A model generated the notes under the pieces. It was not told the DNA's origin and ran no database searches. It was given only the letters and a program-made list of their open reading frames with translations. Positions 1 to 8,635 of a DNA stretch of 64,000 nt are shown piece after piece. Numbering within the stretch: position 1 is the stretch's first letter; each line of letters starts with the position of its first letter. This stretch comes from Povalibacter uvarum (GTDB lineage: Bacteria; Pseudomonadota; Gammaproteobacteria; Steroidobacterales; Steroidobacteraceae): contig NZ_JACHHZ010000004.1 of NCBI RefSeq assembly GCF_014202975.1, positions 248,001 to 312,000 of the forward strand, written 5' to 3'. Made by a program: the position numbers and the translations under genes.

Positions 1-2854
1 CGCGCATTCCGAGCAGGCCCCAGTGCCCATCGCGTCCGCCCGCGCGAAGGATGAGCGGATCGATGCCGTTGCCATCGTCGCGAATCACGACTCGCAGCGC
101 GGCGCGATCATAGAAGACATCGACCTCGATCCCGTTTGCCTTCGCGTGTCGTGCTGCGTTCGTGAGCGCTTCGCGGGCGACGAGGAAGGCTTCCTCGCGA
201 ACGATCGGGTGAAGATCGCGCGGGGCGCCATGCGCGGCTACGCGGACCTGGGTGCGGGCGTCGATCAGCAGATCCCGGCCCGTTGCCGCGATGTCCTGGG
301 CGAGATCGCCCGAACCGCCGTTGAACGATCGCAGATCCTTCACCCGGTCCCGGCTCTCGATCATCACGTCGTCGGCGCGTTCGAGGACCTTCTCCATCAT
401 CGCACGCGAAGGCTCCTGGGCAGGGATGCGCGCTGCGACCGATTGGAACCGCAGGATCAGTCCCTGCAGCCCCTGCAGCAGCGTGTCGTGCAGTTCGCGG
501 GCGATCCGCTCGCGTTCGAGCATGCGTTCCTCGAGTCGCGCGCGCAGCCGCGCATTCGCACTTCGCACTTGAATGCGGGTCAGAACGAGCAGCAGAACCA
601 CGAACGCCAGCACGCACAGTCCGCGGAACCACCACGTCTGGTAGAACTTGGGAAGAATCACGAAATGAATCGTGGCGCCGACTTCGTTCCAGACGTGATC
701 TTCGTTCGCTGCCTGCAACTGGAATCGATAGTGGCCGGGGCCGAGGTTCGTGTATTCGGCGCGTCGTTCGCCACTCGTGAGGCGCCAGTCTTTGCTCAAC
801 CCGTCGAGCCGGTAGCGGAAGAGGACGCGTTCCGGGACGGTCATGCTCCAGGCTGCGTACCGGATCTGGACATCCGTCGTGCCCGGGGGCAGCTCCATTC
901 CCTGCACGGGATGACGGTATGTGTCGTCGTAGGAGACCGTCTTGATCGTCAACAGCGGCGCAAGGGGGTTGGGTACGATTCGCAGCGGGTCGATCCAGCT
1001 GATGCCATTGCCGGTCGCAATCCACAGCCGGTCGTCCGTGCCGCGAATCAATGCGGGGCGCCGGTCCTGAGGCGAGCCGTTCAACCCGTCGAATGCGCTG
1101 TACGTCTTGCACGTCACCTGCGCATCGCCCGAGCCGCCTCTGTACTGCGACCAGCTGTCGATGCGTGAAATGCCGGTGCTGCGAAAAACCCACAGATCGT
1201 CGCCGACGGCCGCCATGCCGGCGATGCCTACGAAGGGCTGGCAGGTGATGGGCACGAGCTTGCGAAACTTCGTGCCATCGAAGTGCATCAATGCTTTCTC
1301 GCCGGCAACCCAGAGATCGGTACCTTTCGCATGCAGCACTGTCGAGGTGCCTGTCGCGAGTCCGTCAGCCGCAGTGAAGAGTTGCACCCGATCGCCGGTG
1401 ATTCGCGCGAGCCGATCGTCGCGATAGCCGAACCAGAGATCGCCGCGATCATCGGCAACTGCGGCAAGCGCAGGCTCGCTGGGTAAATTTGCCGGCAGTC
1501 CTTCAAGCCAGTGCCCGTCCTTGAAGCGGAACATGCCCTTGCCGTCGACGGAGATCCAGAGCACGCCGCCGCGATCCGCTGTCATCGCGTTCACGTCGTG
1601 ACCGGCGGCTTCGTCAGGCAGAGGCGTGGGATGCAGGCGGCCGTCGAGGAGTCGGGCGATGCCGGTGGGACCACCGAACCAGATCGCGCCCTGTGCGGTG
1701 CGCGTTCCCGCGGTGAACGATGATGCGTGGATCTGCGATCGCTGTCCGTCCGTGTCGATCTGCAGCAGCGCGCCTCGGCTGCTCGAGACCCAGATCTGGC
1801 CCGCATCGCCGGCAATCAGTGTCTTTTCGGTGCCTTCGAGCACGGGCAACGGCAGCTTCACGACGTTGCCGCGGTTCAGGGCATCGATGCCGCTGGTCGT
1901 GCCCGCCCAGACAATCCCTTCGCGATCTTCGAACAGTCCGCCCGTCAGATGACCACTCAGGCCCTGCGGCTGGTCGAATTCCTGGACTGGCAGATCGCCC
2001 GCTATGCTGCCGTCCGTGGGCAGCACCACTCTTTGCAACCTGTCACCCGTCATCCAGAGCGTGCCGTCGCGATCGATGAGCAGGGAATCGATCTGGCGAT
2101 TCGCGAAGAGTCGTCGCGGCTTGATGTCCCGACGCAGCGGATCGAACAGCACGACGCCATGATCCTGCTCGCTCAACCAGAGCATGCCGTCCGGTGCTTG
2201 CGCCATGCCGCGGGCGCTGCCCGGATATTCGCGTTCGAAGGCCAGCGCGAAATCGGACTCGCCATGCGCACGCGCAAACACCGCATTTGCCGTCACTGCC
2301 CATACCGTTCCCTCGCGCGAGACGAACACCCGGAGAACCGGTGCGCCATTTCCCAATGGGACCTGTTGCCAACGCGTGCCATCGAAGCGGGCGAGTCCGC
2401 CGTCAGTGGCTGCCCAGATAGCCCGATCGTGGTCTTGCGCAAGAGTGTGAACGCAGCCTTCCGGCAATCCTTCGTTCGCCGTGAAGTTGGTGAGATGCCC
2501 ATCTTTGATGAGCGATGCGCCGCCCGACTTGTAGCCAACCCACAGTCTGCCGCCCGAGGCAGCGAGCAGCGCGGCGATCTTGGTGCTCGGGAGGTTCTGG
2601 CCTTCGACCGCCCTCAGTGGATCGAATCGATTGCCGTCGAACGCTGACAGTCCGTCGCGGCCGCCCAGCCAGAATGTGCCATCGCTCATCTGCGCGAAGC
2701 TCTCGACGCCGGTGGGCGCGAGGTCTCTCTGATCCCAGGTTCGGTGATTGAACTGCGTGAGCGTGAGATCGCGATCGAGCGCGCCCGCCGGCACGCACGA
2801 CAGCATTCCCAACGCGAACAGCAGGATGGTTCTCAGGCGAGACTCCAAGGACAA
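1..2854 (-). CDS. Two-component regulator-propeller sensor histidine kinase (C-terminus cut by window edge)
   Basis: The minus strand is open in one frame from about 2854 to base 1. It begins with a signal-like stretch, then many short blades with WxG/LWxG patterns (about residues 30-650), then a Y_Y_Y-type region. A single membrane helix follows near 738-760 and ends in a coiled stretch. The HisKA_3-type motif RIARELHDTLLQGL places the phosphoryl-accepting His near residue 789. HATPase motifs DDGNGID and GHWGLLGMR lie at the very edge, so only the last few dozen residues are missing. This layout is that of periplasmic-propeller sensors that phosphorylate LuxR-type response regulators; none is visible here, but one could lie to the left. 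The start is uncertain: TTG at 2854 or 2848 gives the best signal peptide, while ATG at 2806 would truncate it. A 9-bp inverted repeat (GCTAGCCAG at 2861-2869, CTGGCTAGC at 2922-2930) lies just upstream. The ligand is unknown. Confidence 0.85.
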   Translation of the reverse strand, partial: MSLESRLRTILLFALGMLSCVPAGALDRDLTLTQFNHRTWDQRDLAPTGVESFAQMSDGTFWLGGRDGLSAFDGNRFDPLRAVEGQNLPSTKIAALLAASGGRLWVGYKSGGASLIKDGHLTNFTANEGLPEGCVHTLAQDHDRAIWAATDGGLARFDGTRWQQVPLGNGAPVLRVFVSREGTVWAVTANAVFARAHGESDFALAFEREYPGSARGMAQAPDGMLWLSEQDHGVVLFDPLRRDIKPRRLFANRQIDSLLIDRDGTLWMTGDRLQRVVLPTDGSIAGDLPVQEFDQPQGLSGHLTGGLFEDREGIVWAGTTSGIDALNRGNVVKLPLPVLEGTEKTLIAGDAGQIWVSSSRGALLQIDTDGQRSQIHASSFTAGTRTAQGAIWFGGPTGIARLLDGRLHPTPLPDEAAGHDVNAMTADRGGVLWISVDGKGMFRFKDGHWLEGLPANLPSEPALAAVADDRGDLWFGYRDDRLARITGDRVQLFTAADGLATGTSTVLHAKGTDLWVAGEKALMHFDGTKFRKLVPITCQPFVGIAGMAAVGDDLWVFRSTGISRIDSWSQYRGGSGDAQVTCKTYSAFDGLNGSPQDRRPALIRGTDDRLWIATGNGISWIDPLRIVPNPLAPLLTIKTVSYDDTYRHPVQGMELPPGTTDVQIRYAAWSMTVPERVLFRYRLDGLSKDWRLTSGERRAEYTNLGPGHYRFQLQAANEDHVWNEVGATIHFVILPKFYQTWWFRGLCVLAFVVLLLVLTRIQVRSANARLRARLEERMLERERIARELHDTLLQGLQGLILRFQSVAARIPAQEPSRAMMEKVLERADDVMIESRDRVKDLRSFNGGSGDLAQDIAATGRDLLIDARTQVRVAAHGAPRDLHPIVREEAFLVAREALTNAARHAKANGIEVDVFYDRAALRVVIRDDGNGIDPLILRAGGRDGHWGLLGMR

Positions 2855-3055
2855 AAGCCAGCTAGCCAGGGTCCGAGCAGCAGGCGGGCGACACTCTCGA
2901 CCTTTTCGGGCTGGCCGGCAGCTGGCTAGCATGCTAACGGCTTCTCACGGCCGCTCTGTCCGCCATGAGATCAGTCCTGGTACTACCCGAAAGTGGGATT
3001 CGATAGTAGCTGGCGGAGGGTTGGGCCGCTCGGCTTCCACGGCTAGCCTGATGGT

Positions 3056-3424
3056 GTGCAGAGACTGTTCTCAATGTTTCCGGACGGTGCACCGGGCTGG
3101 GCGCTGGTGATCTTGCGCGTGACTGTCGCGGCCAACCTGCTGGTGAGCGCATGGAGTCTGCGCGGCCAGGGTGCGTTCCCCTGGGTGCTCGCCCTGGTGG
3201 CGATACTGGCGGGATTGCTCACCGCTGGATTGCTGACCCCGATAGCGGCGCCATTGACCGCCGGGGGCCAGGCGTTTCATCTGCTGGCGCTGGGATTCAG
3301 CTTTTCCCCGATTCTCGCGGTGGCGACGGCAACTGCGCTGGCGATGCTCGGGCCCGGGTACTACTCGATCGACGCCCTGCTGTTCGCCCGGCGGACGGTG
3401 GTGTTGCCGAATGGGGGGGACTGA
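3056..3424 (+). CDS. Small integral membrane protein, possibly DoxX-like
   Basis: This is a 122-residue protein starting at GTG 3056, with ATG 3074 as an alternative. It is almost entirely hydrophobic, with about four membrane segments separated by short turns and few charged residues. Length and the pattern of four helices with small loops resemble the DoxX-like group of uncharacterised membrane proteins, but I see no diagnostic motif and treat the family as tentative. It reads away from the upstream sensor kinase and is followed by a 66-bp gap before the acylase lipoprotein on the same strand, so the two may share a transcript. Function is not predictable from the sequence. Confidence 0.5.
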   Translation: MQRLFSMFPDGAPGWALVILRVTVAANLLVSAWSLRGQGAFPWVLALVAILAGLLTAGLLTPIAAPLTAGGQAFHLLALGFSFSPILAVATATALAMLGPGYYSIDALLFARRTVVLPNGGD

Positions 3425-3490
3425 GACTTCTTCTTCTGGTGCGGATCCGTGTCGTATAACGTGCTGCGAACCCGCCACAGCGTCGCATCC

Positions 3491-5716
3491 ATGAATCGAC
3501 TTCCCTTCGTCCTGGTTTGCGTTCTCTTCTCTGGTTGCGCGCAACACCGCCCCGCCGAGTCACCGCCATCGCAAGGGGCCGTGCCGACCGAAGTGCAGGG
3601 CTGGCTCACGCGCGCCCGCAACGTGACGATCATTCGCGACGACTGGGGTATTCCGCACGTGAAGGGAAGGACCGATGCGGACGCGGTCTTCGGTCTCATG
3701 TATGCGCAGGCCGAGGATGACTTCAATCGCATCGAGACGAATTTCCTGCTCTCACAGGGAAGGCTGGCGGAAGCGCAGGGCGAGGCAGAGATCTGGCGCG
3801 ATCTGCGCATGAAGCTCTTCATCGATCCGCGGGACATGCGCGCGAAGTACGAGTCGAGCCCGGACTGGCTCAAGCAGCTGATGATGGCGTGGGCCGACGG
3901 ATTGAATTTCTATCTGCACACGCATCCGCGCGTGAAGCCGCGCGTCATTACTCGCTTCGAGCCGTGGATGGCGCTGACGTTCAGCGAAGGCAGCATCGGT
4001 GGCGACATCGAGCGTATTTCGCTCAAGGAGCTGGAGTCGTTCTACGACGGCAAGCCGATCGCATCGACAGCTGCCGTGACAGGTCTGCTGGAGCTGGAGC
4101 CGTCCGGATCGAACGGTTTCGCGATCTCACCCTCGCGCTCGAAGTCGAATCGTGCGCTGCTGTGGATCAATCCGCATACGTCGTTCTTTTTCCGGGCCGA
4201 GGCGCAGGCGACGAGCGATGAAGGGCTGAATGTCTACGGCGCGCTGACCTGGGGACAGTTCTTCGTCTACCAGGGCTTCAACGAGAGCGCGGGCTGGATG
4301 CATACGTCGAGCGGCGTCGACAACGTCGATGAATTTCTGGAGACGGTCGTCCAGCGCGACGGTCGGTACTTCTATCGCTACGGCGACGAGGAACGTCCCC
4401 TCGACGTCAGCACGATCGTCGTCCCTTACCGGACGGCGAACGGAACGCGCGAGCGCAAGTTCACCGTGTTCCGCACGCATCGCGGACCGATCGTCCGGGC
4501 TGCTGGGGGCAAGTGGGTCAGTGTCCGGTTGATGGAAGAGCCCGTGAAGGCGCTGACTCAGTCGTATCAACGTACGAAGGCGAAGAATCTCGACGAGTTC
4601 ATGCAGGTCATGCGGCTGCACGCGAACTCCTCGAACAACACGGTGTTTGCCGATTCGCAGGGAAACATCGCGTACCTGCATGCGAACTTCATTCCGCGCC
4701 GCAATCCGGAATTCGACTGGACGCAGCCTGTGGACGGCAGCGATCCCGCAACCGAATGGCAGGGCGTGCACACGGTCGAAGAAGCGCCGAACGTCATCAA
4801 TCCGCCGAACGGCTGGCTGTACAACACCAACAATCCGCCGTGGACCGCGGCTGATGCGCACAGTCCGCGGCAACAGGATTATCCGGCGTATGTTGATGTG
4901 AGTCCGCAGAACCCACGAGGCGTTCACGCGCTTCGGGTGCTGAAGGTGCAGGACCGCTTCGATCCGAAGTCGCTCACTGCCGCTGCTTTCGATTCGCAAC
5001 TGCCGGCGTTCGAGCCGCTGTTGCCAATGCTGCTGGATGCTTACGTATCTCTCCCGAAGACCGATGCGCGCAAGCAGAAGCTCGCGCAGCCCATTGAGAC
5101 GCTCCGCGGTTGGGATCATCGGTGGAGCGCGGAATCGGTCGCGACCTCGCTTGCGGTGCTCTGGGGCGAAGAGCTGTGGACGCGATCGATCGAAGATGCG
5201 GCTCGCGCGAAGGTGCCGATGTACGAATACATCGAGAAGCGAGTGAGCGCCGCACAGCGGCTCGACGCGTTGAACGCCGTGATCGACAAGCTCTCGACCG
5301 ACTTCGGGCGCTGGAACGTGCCCTGGGGCGAGGTCAATCGCTTCCAGCGATTGACCGGAGATATCGAGCAACCGTTCAGCGACGACGGGCCGAGCATTCC
5401 CGTGCCGTTCACGTCGGCCCGATGGGGATCACTCGCGACGTTCGGCGCCCGCTCCTACAAGGAGTCAAAGAAGATCTACGGAACGACCGGCAACAGTTTC
5501 CTGGCCGTCGTCGAGTTCGGCGACAAGGTCAGTGCGCGGGCAATCACAGCAGGCGGGCAGAGCGGCGATCCGTCATCGCCGCACTTCAACGATCAGGCGC
5601 TTCGCTATTCGCTCGGCGATCTGCGCGAGGTGTATTTCTACCCTGAACAGCTCGCGCGCCACACCGAGCGGACCTACCGTCCTGGAGAGCTGCGCGTCAG
5701 CCCCGGGACGGATTGA
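3491..5716 (+). CDS. Penicillin acylase family (N-terminal nucleophile) lipoprotein
   Basis: This 741-residue protein begins MNRLPFVLVCVLFSGC, a lipoprotein signal with lipobox LFSGC, so it should be exported and lipid-anchored. I chose ATG 3491 over the in-frame GTG at 3449 because it starts exactly at the signal peptide. The precursor has an alpha-chain region, then GSNGFAI with Ser207 as the expected autocatalytic cleavage point and nucleophile of the beta chain; members usually read GSNxW or similar here. Penicillin/cephalosporin acylases and acyl-homoserine-lactone acylases share this fold and hydrolyse amide bonds of acylated amines. The true substrate (a lactam, an AHL or another acyl amide) cannot be read from the sequence. 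Its 3' end overlaps the convergent dehydrogenase by 20 bp. Confidence 0.88.
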   Translation: MNRLPFVLVCVLFSGCAQHRPAESPPSQGAVPTEVQGWLTRARNVTIIRDDWGIPHVKGRTDADAVFGLMYAQAEDDFNRIETNFLLSQGRLAEAQGEAEIWRDLRMKLFIDPRDMRAKYESSPDWLKQLMMAWADGLNFYLHTHPRVKPRVITRFEPWMALTFSEGSIGGDIERISLKELESFYDGKPIASTAAVTGLLELEPSGSNGFAISPSRSKSNRALLWINPHTSFFFRAEAQATSDEGLNVYGALTWGQFFVYQGFNESAGWMHTSSGVDNVDEFLETVVQRDGRYFYRYGDEERPLDVSTIVVPYRTANGTRERKFTVFRTHRGPIVRAAGGKWVSVRLMEEPVKALTQSYQRTKAKNLDEFMQVMRLHANSSNNTVFADSQGNIAYLHANFIPRRNPEFDWTQPVDGSDPATEWQGVHTVEEAPNVINPPNGWLYNTNNPPWTAADAHSPRQQDYPAYVDVSPQNPRGVHALRVLKVQDRFDPKSLTAAAFDSQLPAFEPLLPMLLDAYVSLPKTDARKQKLAQPIETLRGWDHRWSAESVATSLAVLWGEELWTRSIEDAARAKVPMYEYIEKRVSAAQRLDALNAVIDKLSTDFGRWNVPWGEVNRFQRLTGDIEQPFSDDGPSIPVPFTSARWGSLATFGARSYKESKKIYGTTGNSFLAVVEFGDKVSARAITAGGQSGDPSSPHFNDQALRYSLGDLREVYFYPEQLARHTERTYRPGELRVSPGTD

Positions 5717-6836
5717 TCAGGAATTTCTCGCCCGTGCCGAACTTCGCATACGCCGCCATCGTCGCGGGATCGAGCGCTTCGCGCAGAGAGATTTCCTTCG
5801 TGTAGCGGCTCGCGAACGTCGTTCTGAGCTCGGCGACCACACGCTCGCGAAGTTTCTGCGTTTCGGCCGGACCGATCTTCTGCAGGAAAGGCGTGAGCAG
5901 CCAGCCGCCGAGGCCCCAGGCCATGCCGAAGTTGCGTGTCAGTTCCGTGGGGCCGCGATCCAGCATGCCGTAGATGTACACCTGCTTGTGCGTCGGCGAA
6001 CCGTAGCGGCTGTATTCCTTCATCTTCGCCACCGCGGCGGCTTCCATGCAGCTCAAGATCTGGCCGGCAAGCTTGCCGCCGCCGATCGCGTCGAACGCCA
6101 GTGTCGCGCCGGTTTCGATCAGGGCCTTGGTCAGATCCTCCATGAAGCTCGGCGCGGACGAGTTGCACACGTACTTCGCCCCGAGCGAACGCAGCAGCGC
6201 TTCCTGGTCCGGCTTGCGGACGATGTTGACGAGATTCACCCCGTCCTTGAGGCAGATGCGATTGAGCATCTGACCCAGATTCGATGCAGCAGCGGTGTGG
6301 ACGAGCGCGGTGTGTCCTTCGCGACGCATCGTTTCGACCATGCCGAGCGCGGTCAGCGGATTGACGAAGCATGACGCGCCTTCGGCGGGCTTCGTTCCTT
6401 CCGGCAGCACCATGCACTGCCTGATGTTCAGGGTGCGATACTGCGAGTACATCGCGCCGCCGAGAACAGCGACTGTCTTGCCGATCAACGCTTGAGCGGC
6501 GGGTGACGATCCGGCAGCGACGACGACACCAGCGCCTTCGTTGCCGACCGGCATCGATTCGTCGAGGCGCCCGGTCATCGCACGCAGCAATTTCTCGGGA
6601 ACGGTTGCAGTGATGGCAGGTTCAGCAGGCGTGCCCGCCACTTTCGCGGTGCTCATGTCCGCGACGCCGAACAGCAGGCCGAGATCCGAGGGATTGAGCG
6701 GTGACGCCTCGATGCGCACGACCACCTCCTCGGCGCCCGGTGCCGGCGTCGGAATCCGCGGCAACGAAATCCGCAATTCGCCGCCCTTGGTGATCAACGA
6801 ACGAAGCTGCAATCCGGTCTGCCAGTCGGTGCTCAT
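5697..6836 (-). CDS. MDR-superfamily (zinc-type alcohol dehydrogenase-like) oxidoreductase
   Basis: This 379-residue protein has the medium-chain dehydrogenase architecture: a GroES-like N-terminal domain with NPSDLG, an invariant-looking NEGAGVV segment near residue 120, and a Rossmann half with a VHTAAASNLGQ nucleotide-binding turn. The classical zinc-ligand cysteines are not apparent, so it more likely resembles zinc-independent quinone-oxidoreductase or enoyl-reductase relatives that use NADPH. It is cytoplasmic, with no signal peptide. It is convergent with the acylase gene, their ends overlapping 20 bp, and divergent from the NfeD gene with a 144-bp gap that must hold both promoters. 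The substrate is unknown. Confidence 0.8.
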   Translation of the reverse strand: MSTDWQTGLQLRSLITKGGELRISLPRIPTPAPGAEEVVVRIEASPLNPSDLGLLFGVADMSTAKVAGTPAEPAITATVPEKLLRAMTGRLDESMPVGNEGAGVVVAAGSSPAAQALIGKTVAVLGGAMYSQYRTLNIRQCMVLPEGTKPAEGASCFVNPLTALGMVETMRREGHTALVHTAAASNLGQMLNRICLKDGVNLVNIVRKPDQEALLRSLGAKYVCNSSAPSFMEDLTKALIETGATLAFDAIGGGKLAGQILSCMEAAAVAKMKEYSRYGSPTHKQVYIYGMLDRGPTELTRNFGMAWGLGGWLLTPFLQKIGPAETQKLRERVVAELRTTFASRYTKEISLREALDPATMAAYAKFGTGEKFLINPSRG

Positions 6837-6980
6837 TGGGGTTCCTGCCTTGAGTGTCGAAGGCGGCCAGTATAGTCGCCGGCAACGAGCCGCGATTCAC
6901 CGGTTCGCCCAAGCCATATCCGGCGGCGATTCGGTATGCTTGGGTCGGTTACCGGTGCTGCTTCGAGAAGGGGGTGTCGT

Positions 6981-7415
6981 ATGCCTTGGTGGGCCTGGCT
7001 CGTGGTCGGTATCGGATTGCTGAGCGTCGAAATGTTCGTGATCGACGCGCAGTTCTATCTCGTCTTCCTGGGCGCCTCCGCGACCCTCGTCGGATTGCTC
7101 GGTCTGGCCGGCATCACGACCCCTGAATGGGCGCAATGGCTCATTTTTTCCCTGCTTTCCATCGTCACGATGGTGACGTTCCGCCGCCGGCTCTATGACC
7201 TGGTCAAGGCCCGCAGCGGCCACGTGGAAGAGCGCCTGACGATCGGCGATCGCGTGCTGGTGCCCGTGAGGCTCGAGCCCGGGCAGAGCTGCCGCGTCGA
7301 TTATCGCGGCTCCTCATGGACGGCTCGCAACGTCGACCTGCAGGCAATCGAGGCGGGGCGCGAGGCGGCGATCGCGCAGATCGATGGTCTCACTCTGCAG
7401 GTTCGCGCGGCCTAG
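6981..7415 (+). CDS. NfeD-family membrane protein
   Basis: This is a short NfeD-type protein of 144 residues. Its N-terminus contains two to three membrane helices starting MPWWAWLVVGIGLL, followed by a basic RRRLYDLVKAR cytosolic turn. The C-terminal half (about 80-144) is an OB-fold-like domain containing VEERLTIGDRVLV and the WTARN segment typical of the family. ATG 6981 is preceded by a purine-rich GAAGGGGG, which makes it a better start than the earlier in-frame codon at 6936. NfeD proteins act together with SPFH/stomatin proteins in membrane organisation. The SPFH partner begins 41 bp downstream on the same strand, so the two very likely form an operon like ybbK/qmcA pairs. Confidence 0.87.
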   Translation: MPWWAWLVVGIGLLSVEMFVIDAQFYLVFLGASATLVGLLGLAGITTPEWAQWLIFSLLSIVTMVTFRRRLYDLVKARSGHVEERLTIGDRVLVPVRLEPGQSCRVDYRGSSWTARNVDLQAIEAGREAAIAQIDGLTLQVRAA

Positions 7416-7456
7416 ACGCGACAACAGGAATCAACGGGCGAAAAGCGGGAGAAGCA

Positions 7457-8383
7457 ATGGAAACAATGTACGTCGTGTTCGTGATCGCGGTACTGGCGAT
7501 CGTCGTGCTGGCCAAGACAGCGCGTGTCGTGCCGCAACAAAGCGCGTATGTCGTCGAGAACCTCGGCCGGTACAGTCGCACGCTGGGGGCGGGGTTCCAC
7601 ATTCTCATCCCGTTCGTCGAACGCATCGCTTACAAGCACAACCTGAAGGAAGAGGCGATCGACATTCCCGAGCAGATCTGCATCACGAAGGACAACGTGC
7701 AGGTCGGCGTCGACGGCGTGCTCTACATGCAGGTGCTCGATGCATCGAAAGCCTCGTACGGCATCACCAACTATCGTTTCGCGATCACGCAGCTCGCCCA
7801 GACGACGCTGCGCAGCGAGATCGGCAAGATCGACCTCGACCGCACGTTCGAAGCGCGCGGCACGATCAATGCGAATGTCGTCACCGAGCTGGATCACGCC
7901 TCCGCGAGCTGGGGTGTGAAAGTGCTTCGCTACGAGATCAAGAACATCACGCCGCCGAAGGACGTGCTGCATGCGATGGAAAAGCAGATGCGCGCCGAGC
8001 GCGAGAAGCGAGCCGTTGTGCTGACGTCGGAAGGCGAACGCGATGCCAAGATCAATCAGGCAGAGGGCGAGAAGCAGCGCGTCATCAAGGAATCGGAAGC
8101 CAACAAGCAGCAGCAGATCAACGAAGCGCAGGGTCAGGCAGAAGCAATTCTCGCTGTCGCGACTGCCACGGCGGAAGGCTTGCGTCGCGTCGGCCAGGCC
8201 CTGAGCGGCCAGGGCGGCATCGAAGCCATGCAGCTGCGCGTCGCCGAGGAATACGTGAAGCAGTTCGGCCGACTCGCGGACGAAGCGTCCAGCACGCTGA
8301 TCGTGCCGGCGACGCTCAGCGACATCTCGTCGATGATCGCGATGGCGACGAGCGTGGTGAAACAGCAGACGAAAGCCGGCTGA
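7457..8383 (+). CDS. SPFH/stomatin-like protein (paraslipin, QmcA type)
   Basis: This 308-residue protein starts at ATG 7457 after a purine-rich GCGGGAGAAGC. A single N-terminal membrane anchor (about residues 3-22) is followed by the stomatin core, including VPQQSAYVVENLGRYSRTL and the ALxxYGITNY-like stretch. The long charged C-terminal region (about 175-230) has repeats of E, K, Q and A typical of the coiled coil that drives oligomerisation. Such proteins form membrane-associated rings that organise lipid microdomains and protect or regulate membrane proteases. The adjacent NfeD gene supports the assignment. A run of REP-like hairpins starts only 6 bp after the stop and may end or stabilise the transcript. 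Confidence 0.92.
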   Translation: METMYVVFVIAVLAIVVLAKTARVVPQQSAYVVENLGRYSRTLGAGFHILIPFVERIAYKHNLKEEAIDIPEQICITKDNVQVGVDGVLYMQVLDASKASYGITNYRFAITQLAQTTLRSEIGKIDLDRTFEARGTINANVVTELDHASASWGVKVLRYEIKNITPPKDVLHAMEKQMRAEREKRAVVLTSEGERDAKINQAEGEKQRVIKESEANKQQQINEAQGQAEAILAVATATAEGLRRVGQALSGQGGIEAMQLRVAEEYVKQFGRLADEASSTLIVPATLSDISSMIAMATSVVKQQTKAG

Positions 8384-8389
8384 TCCGCC

Positions 8390-8585
8390 ATCCCCGCAAA
8401 AGCGGGGATCCATCCGGTCGGAGATTCTTGCTGTGGGTCCAGCTCTAGCCGGACGTCACGCGAAGCACGTCTTTCGGCGTACGTCCGACTGAAGTCGGAC
8501 CCGCAGCCTGCGGCCGGACGAGGCCTTCCGTCATTCCCGCGCACGCGGGAATCCATCTGGGATGGACACCCGCTTTCGCGGGTGT
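8390..8585. repeat. Cluster of REP-like palindromes downstream of the SPFH gene
   Basis: Several near-perfect hairpins are packed here. They are ATCCCCGC/GCGGGGAT at 8390-8409; GTCCGACT/AGTCGGAC at 8483-8500 followed directly by CCGCA/TGCGG at 8501-8513; ATTCCCGCG/CGCGGGAAT at 8533-8552; and ACACCCGC/GCGGGTGT at 8566-8585. The unit GTCAT-stem-ATCCATC recurs at 11.2 kb and 30.2 kb, and here the last two hairpins are in opposite orientation, the classic REP pair arrangement. They lie between the convergent SPFH and VWA genes, so they may act as a bidirectional transcript end or mRNA stabiliser. No transposase of the REP-associated type is in the window. Confidence 0.8.
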
Positions 8586-8635
8586 GACGAACCCTCTGGC
8601 TCACCGCTCGCCGCTACCGGCTCATCGCTACCATC

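Noticed and set aside
6837-6980. Region between the dehydrogenase and NfeD searched for a tRNA or attachment site
   Set aside because: Only ordinary promoter-type DNA; no cloverleaf or repeat.
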